Below are positions 41,051 to 56,416 of a stretch of 64,000 nt of DNA, piece by piece; position 1 is the first letter of the stretch; each line of letters opens with the position of its first letter. This DNA comes from Polaromonas sp. YR568. Its GTDB lineage: Bacteria > Pseudomonadota > Gammaproteobacteria > Burkholderiales > Burkholderiaceae_C. The position numbers were made by a program, and so were the translations under genes. The notes below the pieces were generated by a model. It was given only the letters and a program-made list of their open reading frames with translations. It did not search any database and had not been told where the DNA came from. The stretch is taken from the NCBI RefSeq assembly GCF_900116715.1, contig NZ_FPBM01000011.1:43501-107500 (forward strand), given 5' to 3'.

Positions 41051-43699
41051 ATGTATGCCAACCCCCCGAGTCCGCGGCCATTAGGGCTGCCGCACTTCTT
41101 CACCCACTGGATTGTGGGTTTGTTCGTCGCCTTCGCGCTCGTGATGGCCGGTATGGCGGCACACGCCGCACCGCCGCCCGCCGGCACGTCGATCAGCAAC
41201 CAGGCCTCGGCCACGTACTCGGATGCATCGGGCGTAACGCGCACGGTGACCTCCAACGTGGTGCAGACCACGGTGCAACAGATCGCCAGCCTGACGCTGG
41301 CCGCCAACGGCGCGCAGAACGCGACGCCAGGCAGCGTGGTGTACTACCCGCACACCCTGACCAACACCGGTAACGGCACGGACAGCTTCAACCTGACCAC
41401 CAGCAACGCCGGCGCCTTCACCATTCCAGGCGCGAACGTGCAGATCTTTGCCGACAACGGCAGCGGTTCGCCCACGGGCCCCGCGATCACGTCGACCGGC
41501 GCACTCGCTGCCGGCGGCCTGTTCAAGTACATCGTGGTAGCCACGATACCGAGCACCGCCACGGCGACGCAGACCAACACCATCACGGTAACCGGCACCA
41601 GCGTGTTCGACCCGACCAAGACGCAGTCGAACACCGACGTGACCACTGTGACCACCAACGCGGTTGTCACGCTGACCAAATCGGCCAGCGTGTCCAGCGG
41701 CGCGGCCGGCACGGCCATCACCTATACCCTGACCTATACGAACACCGGTAACAGCACGGCCACCGCCGTGGCGATCACCGACGTTCTGCCGGCAGGCCTG
41801 ACCTACACCGCAGGCAGCGCACGCTGGAGCGTTACCGGCGCCACGGCGCTGAGCGACAGCGGCGGCGCCAGCGGCACCGCGCCCAACACGCTGACCTCGG
41901 GCTACACCCTGGGCACCAAGACCCTGCTCGTGACGCTGAACCAGGTTACGGCCGGCCAGTCGGGCACCATCAGCTTCGGCGTGACCGTGGCTGCAGGCAC
42001 CGCACCCGGTACGCTGAACAACACCGCCACGACGTCTTACAACAACGGCGCCACCACGGTGACGGGCAGTTCCAACACCGTGCCTTTCGCGGTGCTGCAG
42101 ACCGCCAGCGTGACGCTGACCGGCACCACCGTGCCCGGCCCTGCCGCGCCCGGCTCGACAGTGAGCTTCACCAACACGGTAACCAACACCGGCAACGGCT
42201 CCGACACCTTCAACATCACGCTGAGCCCGGGCAACTTCCCGGCAGGCACGACCTTCCAGCTGTTCAAGAGCGACGGCGTCACGCCGCTGGTCGATACCAA
42301 CAGCGACGGTACGGTTGACACGGGTCCGCTGATTGCCGGCGCCACCTACAACGTGATCCTGAAAGCCACGCTGCCACCGAACGCGACCAACACCGGCGCG
42401 CCGTTCATCATCGCCAAGACGGCAACGTCCGTGTTTGACCCGACCAAGTCGGCCACCACCAACGACCAGCTGACCGCCGTGGCCAACTCCGCTGTTGACG
42501 CGACCAACAACCTGCCGACCGCCGTAGGCGTTCCCGGTGTGGGCGTGTTCGCCAACGGTGAAGCCGCCGCACAGGTCACCAACACGCTGAACCCCGGTGC
42601 TTCGACGACCTTCATCATCGTGGCCAACAACACCGGCCCGTCGCCTGACAGCTACAACCTGGGCGCCAGCACGGTTGCCAACTTCTCCAGCGTGACGCTG
42701 CCGGCCAGCTGGACGGTCAGCTTCCGTGCTGACGGCGGCGCAGGCAACTGCTCGACCATGGGCGCAACCATCACCAACACCGGCTCCGTGGCCGCCGGCG
42801 GCAACGCCGTCGTCTGCGCGGTGGTGAGCGTTCCCGCAGGTTTCGTCGCAGGCACCACGCAGCTGTACTTCCGTACGCTGTCGCCTACGTCGAATGCTTC
42901 GGATACCTTGCACGACGCAGTGACCGTGAATGCAGTTCGCTCCATCACCCTCACGCCTAACGGCGCGGGCCAGACCTATCCAGGCGGCTCCTACGTTTAC
43001 AGCCACACCCTGACCAACACGGGTAACGTGCTGGAAGGCAACGGCACGGTCTCCACGCTGACCCTGGCCGGCACGAACAACCAGGCCGGCTGGACTTCCG
43101 CGCTGTACTACGATGCCAACGCCAACGGCGTGCTCGACGCGACCGATCCGCAGATCAGTAGCACCCTGCATGCCGCAGGCGTCCTGCCCGCAGGCCTCGC
43201 ACCCGGCGCATCGATCACCGTGTTCAACAAGGTGATCGCACCGAGCGGCGCAACGCCAGGCGCTGTGGACGCCACCACCATCACGGTGACGACCAGCAAC
43301 GGCAGCTACGTGACGACGGTTCCCGCAGTGGCCACCGCAGTTGACAGCACCACCGTGATCGCCGGCAACCTGACGCTGTCCAAGGCGCAATCCCTGGACA
43401 CGACCTGCACCGGCGCCACCGGCGGCACGGTTTACGCGGCGGCCACCCTGAGCGCCCGTCCGAACCAGTGCGTGCTGTACCAGATCACCGTGACCAACGT
43501 CGGCTCCGCCAACGCGACCACCGTGGTGGTTTCGGATGCGACGCCGAGCTACACGACGCTGAGCAGCGCGGCTGCCAGCACGGTGGGTACCGTCACCGGC
43601 CCCGCAGCGGGCGCCAGCGGCACCGTCACCGCGACGATCGGCACCCTGACCCCCGGTCAGTCGGCTGTCGTGACTTTCGGTGTGCGGATCAACCCGTAA
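41051..43699 (+). CDS. Secreted DUF11-repeat protein, 882 aa
   Basis: Start at 41051 after AGGAGAAAAACGCC. A signal peptide ends near AAHAAPPPAGT. The mature N-terminus has GTSISNQASATYSDASGVTR, then repeated beta-sandwich domains rich in Thr, Ala, Asn and Gly: ITYTLTYTNTGNSTATAVAI, LPAGLTYTAGSARW, and NTGNVLEGNGTVSTLTL with an Asp-rich loop DANANGVLDATDPQ that may bind calcium. Cysteines are few. The C-terminal domain (QITVTNVGSANATTVVVSD to FGVRINP) is another DUF11 unit. No barrel, sorting or LPxTG motif is seen. It is likely an exported adhesin or surface scaffold; the next gene shares the N-terminal module. Confidence 0.85.
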   Translation: MYANPPSPRPLGLPHFFTHWIVGLFVAFALVMAGMAAHAAPPPAGTSISNQASATYSDASGVTRTVTSNVVQTTVQQIASLTLAANGAQNATPGSVVYYPHTLTNTGNGTDSFNLTTSNAGAFTIPGANVQIFADNGSGSPTGPAITSTGALAAGGLFKYIVVATIPSTATATQTNTITVTGTSVFDPTKTQSNTDVTTVTTNAVVTLTKSASVSSGAAGTAITYTLTYTNTGNSTATAVAITDVLPAGLTYTAGSARWSVTGATALSDSGGASGTAPNTLTSGYTLGTKTLLVTLNQVTAGQSGTISFGVTVAAGTAPGTLNNTATTSYNNGATTVTGSSNTVPFAVLQTASVTLTGTTVPGPAAPGSTVSFTNTVTNTGNGSDTFNITLSPGNFPAGTTFQLFKSDGVTPLVDTNSDGTVDTGPLIAGATYNVILKATLPPNATNTGAPFIIAKTATSVFDPTKSATTNDQLTAVANSAVDATNNLPTAVGVPGVGVFANGEAAAQVTNTLNPGASTTFIIVANNTGPSPDSYNLGASTVANFSSVTLPASWTVSFRADGGAGNCSTMGATITNTGSVAAGGNAVVCAVVSVPAGFVAGTTQLYFRTLSPTSNASDTLHDAVTVNAVRSITLTPNGAGQTYPGGSYVYSHTLTNTGNVLEGNGTVSTLTLAGTNNQAGWTSALYYDANANGVLDATDPQISSTLHAAGVLPAGLAPGASITVFNKVIAPSGATPGAVDATTITVTTSNGSYVTTVPAVATAVDSTTVIAGNLTLSKAQSLDTTCTGATGGTVYAAATLSARPNQCVLYQITVTNVGSANATTVVVSDATPSYTTLSSAAASTVGTVTGPAAGASGTVTATIGTLTPGQSAVVTFGVRINP

Positions 43700-43718
43700 C
43701 CCGGATCTGACCTCTTGC

Positions 43719-43745
43719 GCGGGAAGCGAAAGCTTCCCCGCTTTT
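43719..43745 (+). terminator. Hairpin with T-run inside the DUF11 operon
   Basis: GCGGGAAGC-GAAA-GCTTCCCCGC is a nine-pair stem with a GAAA tetraloop and one bulged base, followed by TTTT. It lies 20 bases after the stop of the 882-aa gene and about 70 before the next start. It probably acts as a partial terminator that lowers expression of the larger genes. Confidence 0.6.
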
Positions 43746-43816
43746 CCAAGGGCACGACAGCGCGCCCTTTGGAAAGCGACGCCCTGCCGCAAACACCAAC
43801 CACCGATCAACCCCAC

Positions 43817-46800
43817 ATGCTTTTTCGCCTGCTGCGCAAACTGCTGATCTCCTGCATGTTGCTGCTTTTCTGGGCAGCAGCACAGGCAGCGCCGACCCCG
43901 GCGGGGACGGTGATCAGCAATACGGCGAGCGCGACGTTTGTGGACGCGACGACGGGCCTGTCGGTGCGCATCAACTCCAACACCGTGAACACCACGGTGT
44001 CGGCCCTGGAAGCCCTCACGCTCAATGCCAGCCAGAATCTGCTGATCGGTGTGGGCGCGTCTTTCACCATCAACCACAACCTGGCCAACACCGGCAACAC
44101 CGCCACCAACTACCTGATCACGGCCAGCGTGGCCGGTGGCAGCGGTTTCACCCCGCTGAACCTGCAAGTGGTGCTGGACGTCAACGGCAACGGCCTGGTC
44201 GATGCCGGTGAGCCCGTGGTGCCCGCAGGCGGCGTGGTGCCGGTGGCTGTTGGCGCCACGGCCGGCCTCTTGATCACCGGCCAGATCCCGGCCGGCGCGG
44301 TGCCCGGCCAGACGGCGCAGCTCACCCTGCGCGCGGTCAGCCAGCTGCAAAGCGCCACGGCCGTCAACACCGACACCATCAACCTGACCAACGGCGCGGC
44401 CGTGCAGGTCAGCTACGCGGCCTCGTCTGCCAGCGCCACCCAGGGCGTGGCGCTCGACTTCACCGCCAGGGCCACCAACAACGGCAACATGGCCGCCAGC
44501 CCGGCCAACGTGACGGTCAACGGCGCCCCCGCCACGCTGTTCATCCTGCGCGCGCCCGTGCCGGTGAACACGACCTTCACCTCGGCGCAAGCCGCCACCA
44601 ACGCCGGCGCGCAAACGCTGTACCACCTGACGGGCGCGGCCGCCAACAGCTACGTCACCACGGTGCCGGCAGGCGGCGTGGTCGACGCGGTGGCCTGGTC
44701 TCTTCCCGGCCTGGCGCAGGGCGCCTTGTTCCAGGGCCGTTTCAGCGTGATGGTCAATTCGAACGCCGCCGGCAACGTGAGCGGCGCAGCCTACGCCGAC
44801 TGGACCGACGCCGGCGCACCGCTGACCACCACCAGCAACACCGTGGTGCTGGCGCTGCCCGCGCGCGCGGCAGGCATCTTCTTCTATACCAACAACAGCT
44901 ACACCAACCGCGCCACCCAGAGCACCCCCGGCAATCCGCTTTACGTGCAGACCGACGCGGCTATCTGCAACGCCGACCCGGCCACCATTGGCACGGTGCC
45001 CGTGACCATCGTCAGCCAGCTCACCGGCGATTCGGAAACCTATACCGCTGTCGAAACCGGCCCCAACACCGGCATCTTCCGCATCCTGCCCAGCGTTCCC
45101 ACGGCCAACGCGGCCACCCACATCGTGGCTTCTGGCGACGGTATCCTGGAAGTGCTGCGCAACGACACGGTGACCGCCACCATCACGGCTTGCGGCGGCA
45201 TCTCGGTGTCGGCCACCACCACGCTGCTGGTCGACCCTTCGGGCACCGTCTACAACTCGACCACCAACCAGCCCATCGCCGGCGCCACCGTGCAGCTGAT
45301 CGACATCACCGGCGCCGGCAACGGCGGCAGCCCCGGCGGCCCGGCCGTGGTGTTCCAGATGGACGGCGTGACGCCGGCGCCCAGCGTCGTCGTGACCGGC
45401 GCCGACGGGTTTTATGAATTTCCGCTGGTGCTCAACAGCACCTACCGCCTGGTGGTCACCGCCCCTGCGGGCTTTTCCTTCCCTTCGCAGTCGCCCGCGG
45501 CGCTGCAGCCGGCCGGCCGCCTGATCGACACGCCAGGCTCCTACGGTGGCAACTTTCTGGTGGCCGGCGTGGCGGTACATTTCGACCTGCCCATGGATCC
45601 CGGCGGCGGCACGGGCGGCCTCTTTATTCAGAAAACCGCGAACAAGAAGACCGCCGAAGTCGGCGACTTTGTCGACTATTCGGTCAAGATCAACAACGTC
45701 GCGACCGTGCCGCTTCCTGCAGTTGTGGTCAGCGACAACCTGCCGGCCGGCTTCGCCTACGTGCGCGGCACCGCTCGCCTGAACGGCGCGGCGCTGGCCG
45801 ACCCCGCAGGCGGCGCAGGCCCCACGCTGCAGTTCGCCGTGGGCGCGCTCGCCGCCGGTGCGCAGCCCGTGCTGACCTACCGCGTGCGCATCGGTGCGGG
45901 CAGCCAGAGCGGCAACGGCGTCAACACGGCCCAGGCCGCCAGCGGCGCTGTGCGCTCCAACAGCTCCAGCGTGCGCGTGCAAGTGGTGGGCGGCGTGTTC
46001 TCCAACAAGGCCTATGTGATCGGCAAGGTCTTTGCCGACTGCAGCCGCGACGGCGTGCAGGACGCCGGCGAGCCGGGCATTCCCGGCGTGCGCATCTACC
46101 TGGAAGACGGCACCTATGCCGTGACCGACGAAGAAGGCAAGTACAGCTTCTACGGCCTGGAGCCGCGCACCCACGTGGCCAAGCTCGACAACATCACGCT
46201 GCCCGCAGGCGCCACGCTGGCTGTGCTGGGCAACCGCAATGCCTTCGACGCCGGCAGCCGCTTTGTGGACCTCATCAACGGCGAGCTGCACAAGGCCGAC
46301 TTCGCCATCGCCGAGTGCACACCCGGCATTCGCGACCAGATCGCCGCGCGCCGCAAGGCACTGGGCAACCCGTCTGAAATCACCCAGGCCGCCGGCCTGC
46401 TGCTGCAAAGCAACCGCGGCGCCATCGCCACCGACAGCCGCACGCTGCCCGCCAGCGGCGCCATGGGCCTGCCCGGCGCCCAGCAAAACAACGCCGCCGG
46501 CAATACCGTTGCGCCGCTGTCAGGCGTCACGAGCGCTATAGGCTCCGTCGGCTCCATCGGCACGCTGGGCGCCGTGGGTGACACCGGCGGCCCCGCCGCT
46601 TCCAGTGTGCGTGTGCCCCAGCCCATCTTCACGCCCGCCAATGTGGCGGCAGTGCAGCCTGCCGCACCCGCCGGCGCCGAAGCCGCTGCGGCTGAACAAG
46701 CCCTGCAGCCCCTGGAAGACCTGCTGCCCGAGCTCAACGGCGACACCGGTTTTGTCGGCCTGGTGGACGACCAGCTGCTGCCCGTGGCCCAGACCCGTGT

Positions 46801-49800
46801 CCGCGTGAAGGGCCCGCTGGGCGCGCGTTTTGAACTCACCGTCAACGGTCAGCCCGTGGCGGCCACGCAGGTCGGCAAGAAGAGCAGCCTGGAAAAGAAC
46901 AAGGTCCTGGCCTGGGAATACATCGGCGTGGACTTGAAGCCCGGCCGCAACACGCTGTCTGTGCGCGCCCTCGACAGCTTCGGCAATGCCCGCGGCACGG
47001 CGCAGATCACGGTGCGTGTGCCCGGCGTGCTGGCCAAAATCGACATCGGCGCCCCGGCGCAGCTGATCGCCGACGGCGCCACCGCCGTGCCCGTCATCAT
47101 TTCCCTGCGCGATGCGCAAGGCCTGCCGGTGGCCGCGCGCACCCAGGTCAGCCTGCAGGCCAGCCTGGGCCAGTGGCAAACCCCCGACCTCGACGCGCGC
47201 CAGCCCGGCACGCAGGTGTTTGTCGAAGGCGGCGAAGGCCGCTTCCTGCTGCTGCCGCCGGCCCAGCCCGGCAAGGCCGAGCTCGTCGTCACCAGCGGCA
47301 CCGTCAAATCCACGGCCGCCATGGAGTTCATGCCCAACCTGCGGCCCATGATTGCCGCCGGTATCGTGGAAGGCACGATCAACCTGCGCAGCCTCAGCCC
47401 CTCGGCGCTGCAGCCTGCCCAAAGCGGCGATGTGTTTGAGCGCCAGATCCAGAGCGCCTCGCGCAGCTTCGGCGGCGGCAAGGGCAACGTCGCCGCGCGC
47501 ACCGCGCTCTTCCTTAAGGGCAAGGTCCTGGGCTCCTCGCTGCTGACGCTGGCCTACGACTCCGACAAGCCCGGCGACACGGCGCTCTTCCGCGACATCC
47601 AGCCCAACCAGTTCTACCCGGTCTACGGTGACTCGTCGGCGCGCGGCTTTGACGCGCAGTCCACCGGCAAGCTGTACGTGATGCTGCAAAACGGCACCAA
47701 CTACGCGCTGCTGGGCGACTACTCGACGCAAAGCGACAACGCGGCGCGCCAACTGACGCAGTATTCGCGCGCCCTCAACGGCGTGAAGGGCCGCTACCAG
47801 GAAGGCGCCGTCACCGTCGAAGGTTTTGCCAGCCGCACCTCGACCACCCAGCTGGTGCAGGAATTCCGCGCCAACGGCACCTCCGGCCCCTTCATGCTGA
47901 ACATCAACGGCGTGGTCAACAGCCAGCAGGTCGACATCCTCACGCGCAGCCGCAGCCAGGCCTCGGTCATCATCAACAACACGCCGCTCACGCAGTTCAC
48001 CGACTACGAGATCGAGCCCTTCAGCGGCCGCCTGCTGCTCAAGGCGCCGGTGCCCAGCGTGGACACCGACCTCAATCCCATCTTCGTGCGGGTGAGCTAT
48101 TCGGTCGATTCCGGCGGCGCCAAACACACGGTTGCCGGCGCCGATGCCCGCCTGCAGGTCACGCCCGAGATCACCCTGGGCGCCTCGGCCATGCGCGACA
48201 CCAACCCGGCCGACCGCCAGAGCCTGGACGGCCTGAACGCAACCGTCAAGCTCGGCGAAAAGACCGTGGCCACCGGTGAAATCGCGCGCAGCACCACCGA
48301 CCTGCAAGGCAACGGCTCCGGCCAGCGCGTCGAGATCCGCCACGAAGACCAGGCGCTGCAGGCACGCGTCTGGGGCGCCAAGACCAGCGCCGGTTTCTAC
48401 AACCCCAACAGCGTGCAGTCCGCAGGCCAGTCCGAATACGGCGCCAAGATCGGCTACGCCGTGGATGAGAAAAACCGCGTCGTCGGTGAAGCGCTGCGCA
48501 CCGCCAACAGCGTCACCGGCGCATCGCAAACCGGCGCCGAGCTCAAGCTCGAGCACAGCATGACCGGCAACGTCAAAGTGGAAGTCGGCGTGCGCTACAG
48601 CAGCGCCAACACCGCCGCCGCGCTGTCGGGCCCGGCCCTGCCAGGTACCACCGTGCCTATCGTGCCCTCGGCCACGGCGCTGGCGGCGGGTTCGTCCGAA
48701 GAAGTCGGCACCACCACCGCGCGCGTCAAGGTCACGGTGCCCGTGCCCGATGTGCCGCAGGCCGACGTCTACGGCCAGGCCGAGTACGCCATCGACGGCA
48801 GCGGCGGCCGTGAAGTCGGTGTCGGCGGCAACTACGCGATCAATTCCACGACGCGCGCCTACCTGCGCCACGACTTCGTCAACAGCCTGAAGAGCGTCTA
48901 CACGCTCAATGCCTCGACGGCGCAGTACACCACGGTGGCCGGCCTCAACACCGAGCTGACCGACAGCACGCAGCTCTTTAACGAATACCGCATGGGCGAC
49001 AGCATCAACGGCCGCAGCAGCGAAGCCGCCATCGGCCTGCGCCGCCTCTGGCGCCTGGACAACGGCGTGGGCCTGACCGCCAGCGTGCAGCGCATCAAGC
49101 CGCTGTCGGGCGTGGTCATCGACGACTCCAGCGCCGTGACGCTGGGCGCCGACTACACGGCAGCGGCCACCTGGAAGGCCTCCGGCCAGGTGCAGTGGCA
49201 GACCTCCACCACCTCGAACAGCTGGCTGCTGACCGGCGCGCTGGCCAACAAGCTGGACGACAGCTGGACCATGCTCAACCGCGGCCTCTACAGCGAGCAG
49301 ACCAACCTGGGCGTGGGCGGCGGCAAGCGCGAGCTCATCACGGCGCAGTCCGGCGTGGCCTATCGCCCCGTCGAGACCGACGTGTGGAACGCGCTGGGCC
49401 GCATCGAATACAAAAAAGATGCGGACAGCACACTCGGCCCGGGCCTGAACCGCGACGAGTCCGGCCTGATCCTCTCCACCCACCTCAATGTGCAGCCCAA
49501 CCGCAACTGGATCACCAGCGCGCGCTACGCCGCCAAGTGGGGCAGCGACAAGTCCAACGGCATCAGTAGCCGCTCCTTCACGCAGCTGATAGGCGGTAGG
49601 ACCACCTGGAACCTCACGCAGAACTGGGACGTCAGCCTGCAGGCCAGCCGCATGTGGGGCGACGGCGCCGCCGAGACCGCCGTCGGCGTGGAAGTCGGCT
49701 ACCTCGCCTGGAAGAACATGTGGGTGTCGGTGGGCTACAACTTCAAGGGTTTCAAGGCCTCGGACATGACGGGCGAGGCCTATACCCAGCGCGGCCTCTA

Positions 49801-49893
49801 TCTGCGTGTACGCTTCAAGTTTGACGAGAACGTGCTCGGCGGAACCGATGCCGCAGCCACGCCAGCTACTATCCGCACGGCGGCTCCCCAATC

Positions 49894-49897
<4 letters not shown>
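43817..49897 (+). CDS. Giant DUF11/Cna-B-like outer-membrane protein with probable C-terminal barrel, 2026 aa
   Basis: I use the ATG at 43817, which gives the signal peptide MLFRLLRKLLISCMLLLFWA (end near AAQA); the longer frame has a polar leader. The N-terminal module PAGTVISNTASATFVDATTG matches the preceding gene. DUF11 domains follow, then a Cna_B/SdrD-like domain (NQPIAGATVQLIDITGAGNG), a DUF11 unit (IQKTANKKTAEVGDFVDYSV), and another SdrD-like unit (VIGKVFADCSRDGVQDAGEPG, VTDEEGKYSFYG). An Ig-like domain (IDIGAPAQLIADGATAVPVI) precedes a long region (NQFYPVYGDSSARGFDAQST) that ends in repeated amphipathic strands and GLYLRVRFKFDEN, typical of an outer-membrane beta-barrel. It may anchor the other operon products. 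Confidence 0.87.
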
Positions 49898-54303
<4,406 letters not shown>

Positions 54304-54321
54304 GTCCGGCCGGCCCGGGGT

Positions 54322-54657
54322 TTACAGCCCGCGTACCACGCCCGTGGCGCGCAGAGCCGTGACCCAGCTCTCGGGCAATTCGTCGGGCGAATGGCCGGAA
54401 GGAAATGAGAAGTACCCGTCCGCGTCGTTGTGCGCCAGGCGAAACCAGAAGGCGTCATCGCGCTTGAAAGAAACATAGGTGACGAAGACGTTGCCGTCTT
54501 CGGCGAACTTCTGCCTGTCGCCGTCCATGTAGCTGGTGGGCACGCCCAGATGGATGTGATCCCTCGGGCTGTTCTTGGGAAAGAAAGTGTTGGCCTGGGC
54601 CGGAACGCTGTAGCCGGCATTGGCCAGGGTCAGTTTGGATACCTGTAAATAGCGCAT
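54322..54657 (-). CDS. Small conserved hypothetical protein
   Basis: This 111-aa protein (MRYLQVSKLTLANAGYSVPA...) is soluble with a charged, aromatic-rich centre (FKRDDAFWFRLAHNDADGYF) and GHSPDELPESWVTALRATG near the end. AACAGGAGAAGACCC precedes the ATG. It lies 48 bases downstream of the amine oxidase gene on the same strand and may be co-transcribed with it. I recognise no family. Confidence 0.65.
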   Translation of the reverse strand: MRYLQVSKLTLANAGYSVPAQANTFFPKNSPRDHIHLGVPTSYMDGDRQKFAEDGNVFVTYVSFKRDDAFWFRLAHNDADGYFSFPSGHSPDELPESWVTALRATGVVRGL

Positions 54658-54705
54658 GGGTCTTCTCCTGTTCCTGTCGTTGAAAAAATGGGGTGTCCTT
54701 GCGGT

Positions 54706-55998
54706 TCAGGCCAGAATGGCCCGCGCCGCGCGAACGCCTTCGAAATACGCCGCCTGCAAGGTGCCGTAGCACTTCAGGTTGGTGGCTTCGCCCGCGAAGT
54801 GCAGCTTGCCCAGCGGCACGCCCAGGTCGCTGCGGGCCTTCAGCGCATCGGGGTCGTCCGGCCCGCCGCCTATGAAGGCGGTGTACGAATAGGCGCCGCC
54901 CGCGCTCGGGTCGTCGCTCCAGTTGGTGATGGCCTTGCCGTTGCTGTAATAGATGCTGTTGTCGTAGGCCTCCTTGAGGTTGGCCTTGAAGAGCGCATAC
55001 ACGTCTCTGTCTTCCATGCGGTCCAGCGCGGCGGCAAAGTCGCCCGCGGCGTGGGCCACCAGCACCAGTGGGTTGTGCGGCAAGCGGTAGTACTGCCAGA
55101 CGCCCTCGGGCTCCGCCTCGATCAGGTAGTAATTGGTGCCGGGCTCGATATCGGCCGGCGCCACGCGCAATTGCAGCGCCAGTTTTTTGTACGAACCCAG
55201 GCGCAGAGCCTTCAGCGCGTTTTTATAGGCGGCGGGCAGGGCCGGCTCAAAGGTGATGGCGCCGCTGCCCAGCACCGACACCGGCACGGTGACGATGCAG
55301 GCGTCCACCGCCACGCTGCCGTTCGCGTAGGCCACGGTCACGCCGCTGTCGCTGTGGGTGATGGACGTGACGCGGGTGCCGAAGCGCGCCTTGTAGCGAT
55401 CCCTGTGCAGGCCCGGCAGCAGCTGGCCGTAGGCCGAGACCAGCGTGCCGATGCCGCGCTTGACGAACAGGTTCGCGGAGCCGTCGCCCGGGCCTTCCCG
55501 CGCGCGGTCCGCCGCCAGGTACTGCCAGGTCTCGGCCGATTCGGTGAAAGGGCCGTAAGGCGAGGTCGCGTGGCCGAACATTTCCACCTGGGTGTCAAAG
55601 CGGGGCTTGGCGGCCACGACGACATTGGGTTTTTTCTTGGCGAGGTTGTAAGACGTCTTGATGCTTTTCACCACCGCCGCGACTTCCTCATCGGTCGTGG
55701 CGACGTCCTCCCACTCACCGTCCCTCTCGACTCGCAGCATGTACTCGTCTTCTTCCTCGATGGTCTCAAAACCCAGGTCTTTGGCAATCTGCGTCAGCGG
55801 ATTGAGGGTCGGGTCCTGGATGTACTGCGCGCCCATGTCAAAGGCGAAGCCCGGAATCGAGGTGGTGTCGGTCGAAGCCCGCCCGCCATAGCCGCCGTCG
55901 GCCTCCAGCAGATGCACTTCGGTGACGTCTGGATCCCCCAGCAAGGTATATGCAGCGGCAATGCCCGCCAGGCCGCCGCCTACGATGGCTACTTTCAT
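54706..55998 (-). CDS. Flavin-containing amine oxidase family protein
   Basis: This 430-aa protein starts MKVAIVGGGLAGIAAAYTLL, the GxGxxG FAD-binding Rossmann motif, followed by EADGGYGGRASTDTTSIPGF with the GGR motif of amine oxidases/phytoene-desaturase-like enzymes. It ends with LGKLHFAGEATNLKCYGTLQ and AAYFEGVRAARAILA, the C-terminal FAD motif of monoamine-oxidase-like proteins. Substrate unknown. There is no signal peptide. The upstream gap holds repeat copy D. Confidence 0.87.
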   Translation of the reverse strand: MKVAIVGGGLAGIAAAYTLLGDPDVTEVHLLEADGGYGGRASTDTTSIPGFAFDMGAQYIQDPTLNPLTQIAKDLGFETIEEEDEYMLRVERDGEWEDVATTDEEVAAVVKSIKTSYNLAKKKPNVVVAAKPRFDTQVEMFGHATSPYGPFTESAETWQYLAADRAREGPGDGSANLFVKRGIGTLVSAYGQLLPGLHRDRYKARFGTRVTSITHSDSGVTVAYANGSVAVDACIVTVPVSVLGSGAITFEPALPAAYKNALKALRLGSYKKLALQLRVAPADIEPGTNYYLIEAEPEGVWQYYRLPHNPLVLVAHAAGDFAAALDRMEDRDVYALFKANLKEAYDNSIYYSNGKAITNWSDDPSAGGAYSYTAFIGGGPDDPDALKARSDLGVPLGKLHFAGEATNLKCYGTLQAAYFEGVRAARAILA

Positions 55999-56148
55999 GG
56001 TGCAGTTCCTTGGTGCGCCGGTTTTGGCGCGGGTGCGCTGCGCGGCTTGGAACTTACTTTAGGGTTGGGGGGCGGTTGGGGCGATTACAGGGGATTACAG
56101 CCGCTGTGGTTGGTTGCGAAGCGGTTTTGGGCTTGTGAGGCGCCTGGC

Positions 56149-56205
56149 TGTTGAATTGCGCTGAAGTCTGACCCCCCGGGGGGCAGACTTCAGCGCAATT
56201 CAACA
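56149..56205. repeat. 57-bp near-perfect palindrome built from MITE termini (copy D)
   Basis: Arms of 22 bases (56149-56170 and 56184-56205, starting TGTTGAATTGCGCTGAAGTC) are perfectly complementary around ACCCCCCGGGGGG. The arm matches the terminal inverted repeats of copies B and C, extended by GTCTGACCC as at their right ends. It looks like two element ends joined head to head with no interior, and it borders the toxin/immunity relic. Confidence 0.75.
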
Positions 56206-56329
56206 AATCAGCCTTGTTCAGATATTCCCTAGCTCCTTTGCATTCAGCAACGCGCCACAGCATGATCAGTGCACTTGTTCAGACATTCCCTAAAGTAGTC
56301 GCTGGCACTGAATATTCCGGATAGATTGA
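56206..56329. repeat. Two 19-bp direct repeats
   Basis: CTTGTTCAGATATTCCCTA (56213-56231) and CTTGTTCAGACATTCCCTA (56274-56292) differ at one base and are 61 bases apart. They lie between palindrome D and the toxin-tail relic and may be remnants of a mobile element's ends. Confidence 0.55.
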
Positions 56330-56416
56330 CTAATTAGGCACGCTGATTGGTTGCCGAACCTTAAACATGCGTACCACTTCATACTCAATTCTGGCCGGGG
56401 ACCATGAGGGGTTGAA
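56330..56416 (-). pseudogene. Toxin-tail fragment 3 (degenerate)
   Basis: Directly after the stop of the immunity-like gene, the minus strand reads FNPSWSPARIEYEVVRMFKV then RQPISVPN and a TAG. It matches the first 30 residues of tails 1 and 2 but stops where tail 1 continues with QWRG. There is no start codon or upstream toxin gene; it is the left-over end of a CdiA-type C-terminal region. Confidence 0.65.

Noticed and set aside
41081..46486. 1801-codon open frame on the minus strand across the DUF11 genes
   Set aside because: It is antisense to well-supported exported proteins, has His/Gly/Arg-rich composition typical of a mirrored high-GC frame, and contains no domain, signal or ribosome site.
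46520..49891. 1123-codon open frame on the minus strand
   Set aside because: Same reason: reverse-strand shadow of the 2026-aa gene caused by GC-skewed codon positions.
56054..56263. 69-codon minus-strand frame through palindrome D
   Set aside because: It runs through a perfect palindrome and has no ribosome site or recognisable sequence.
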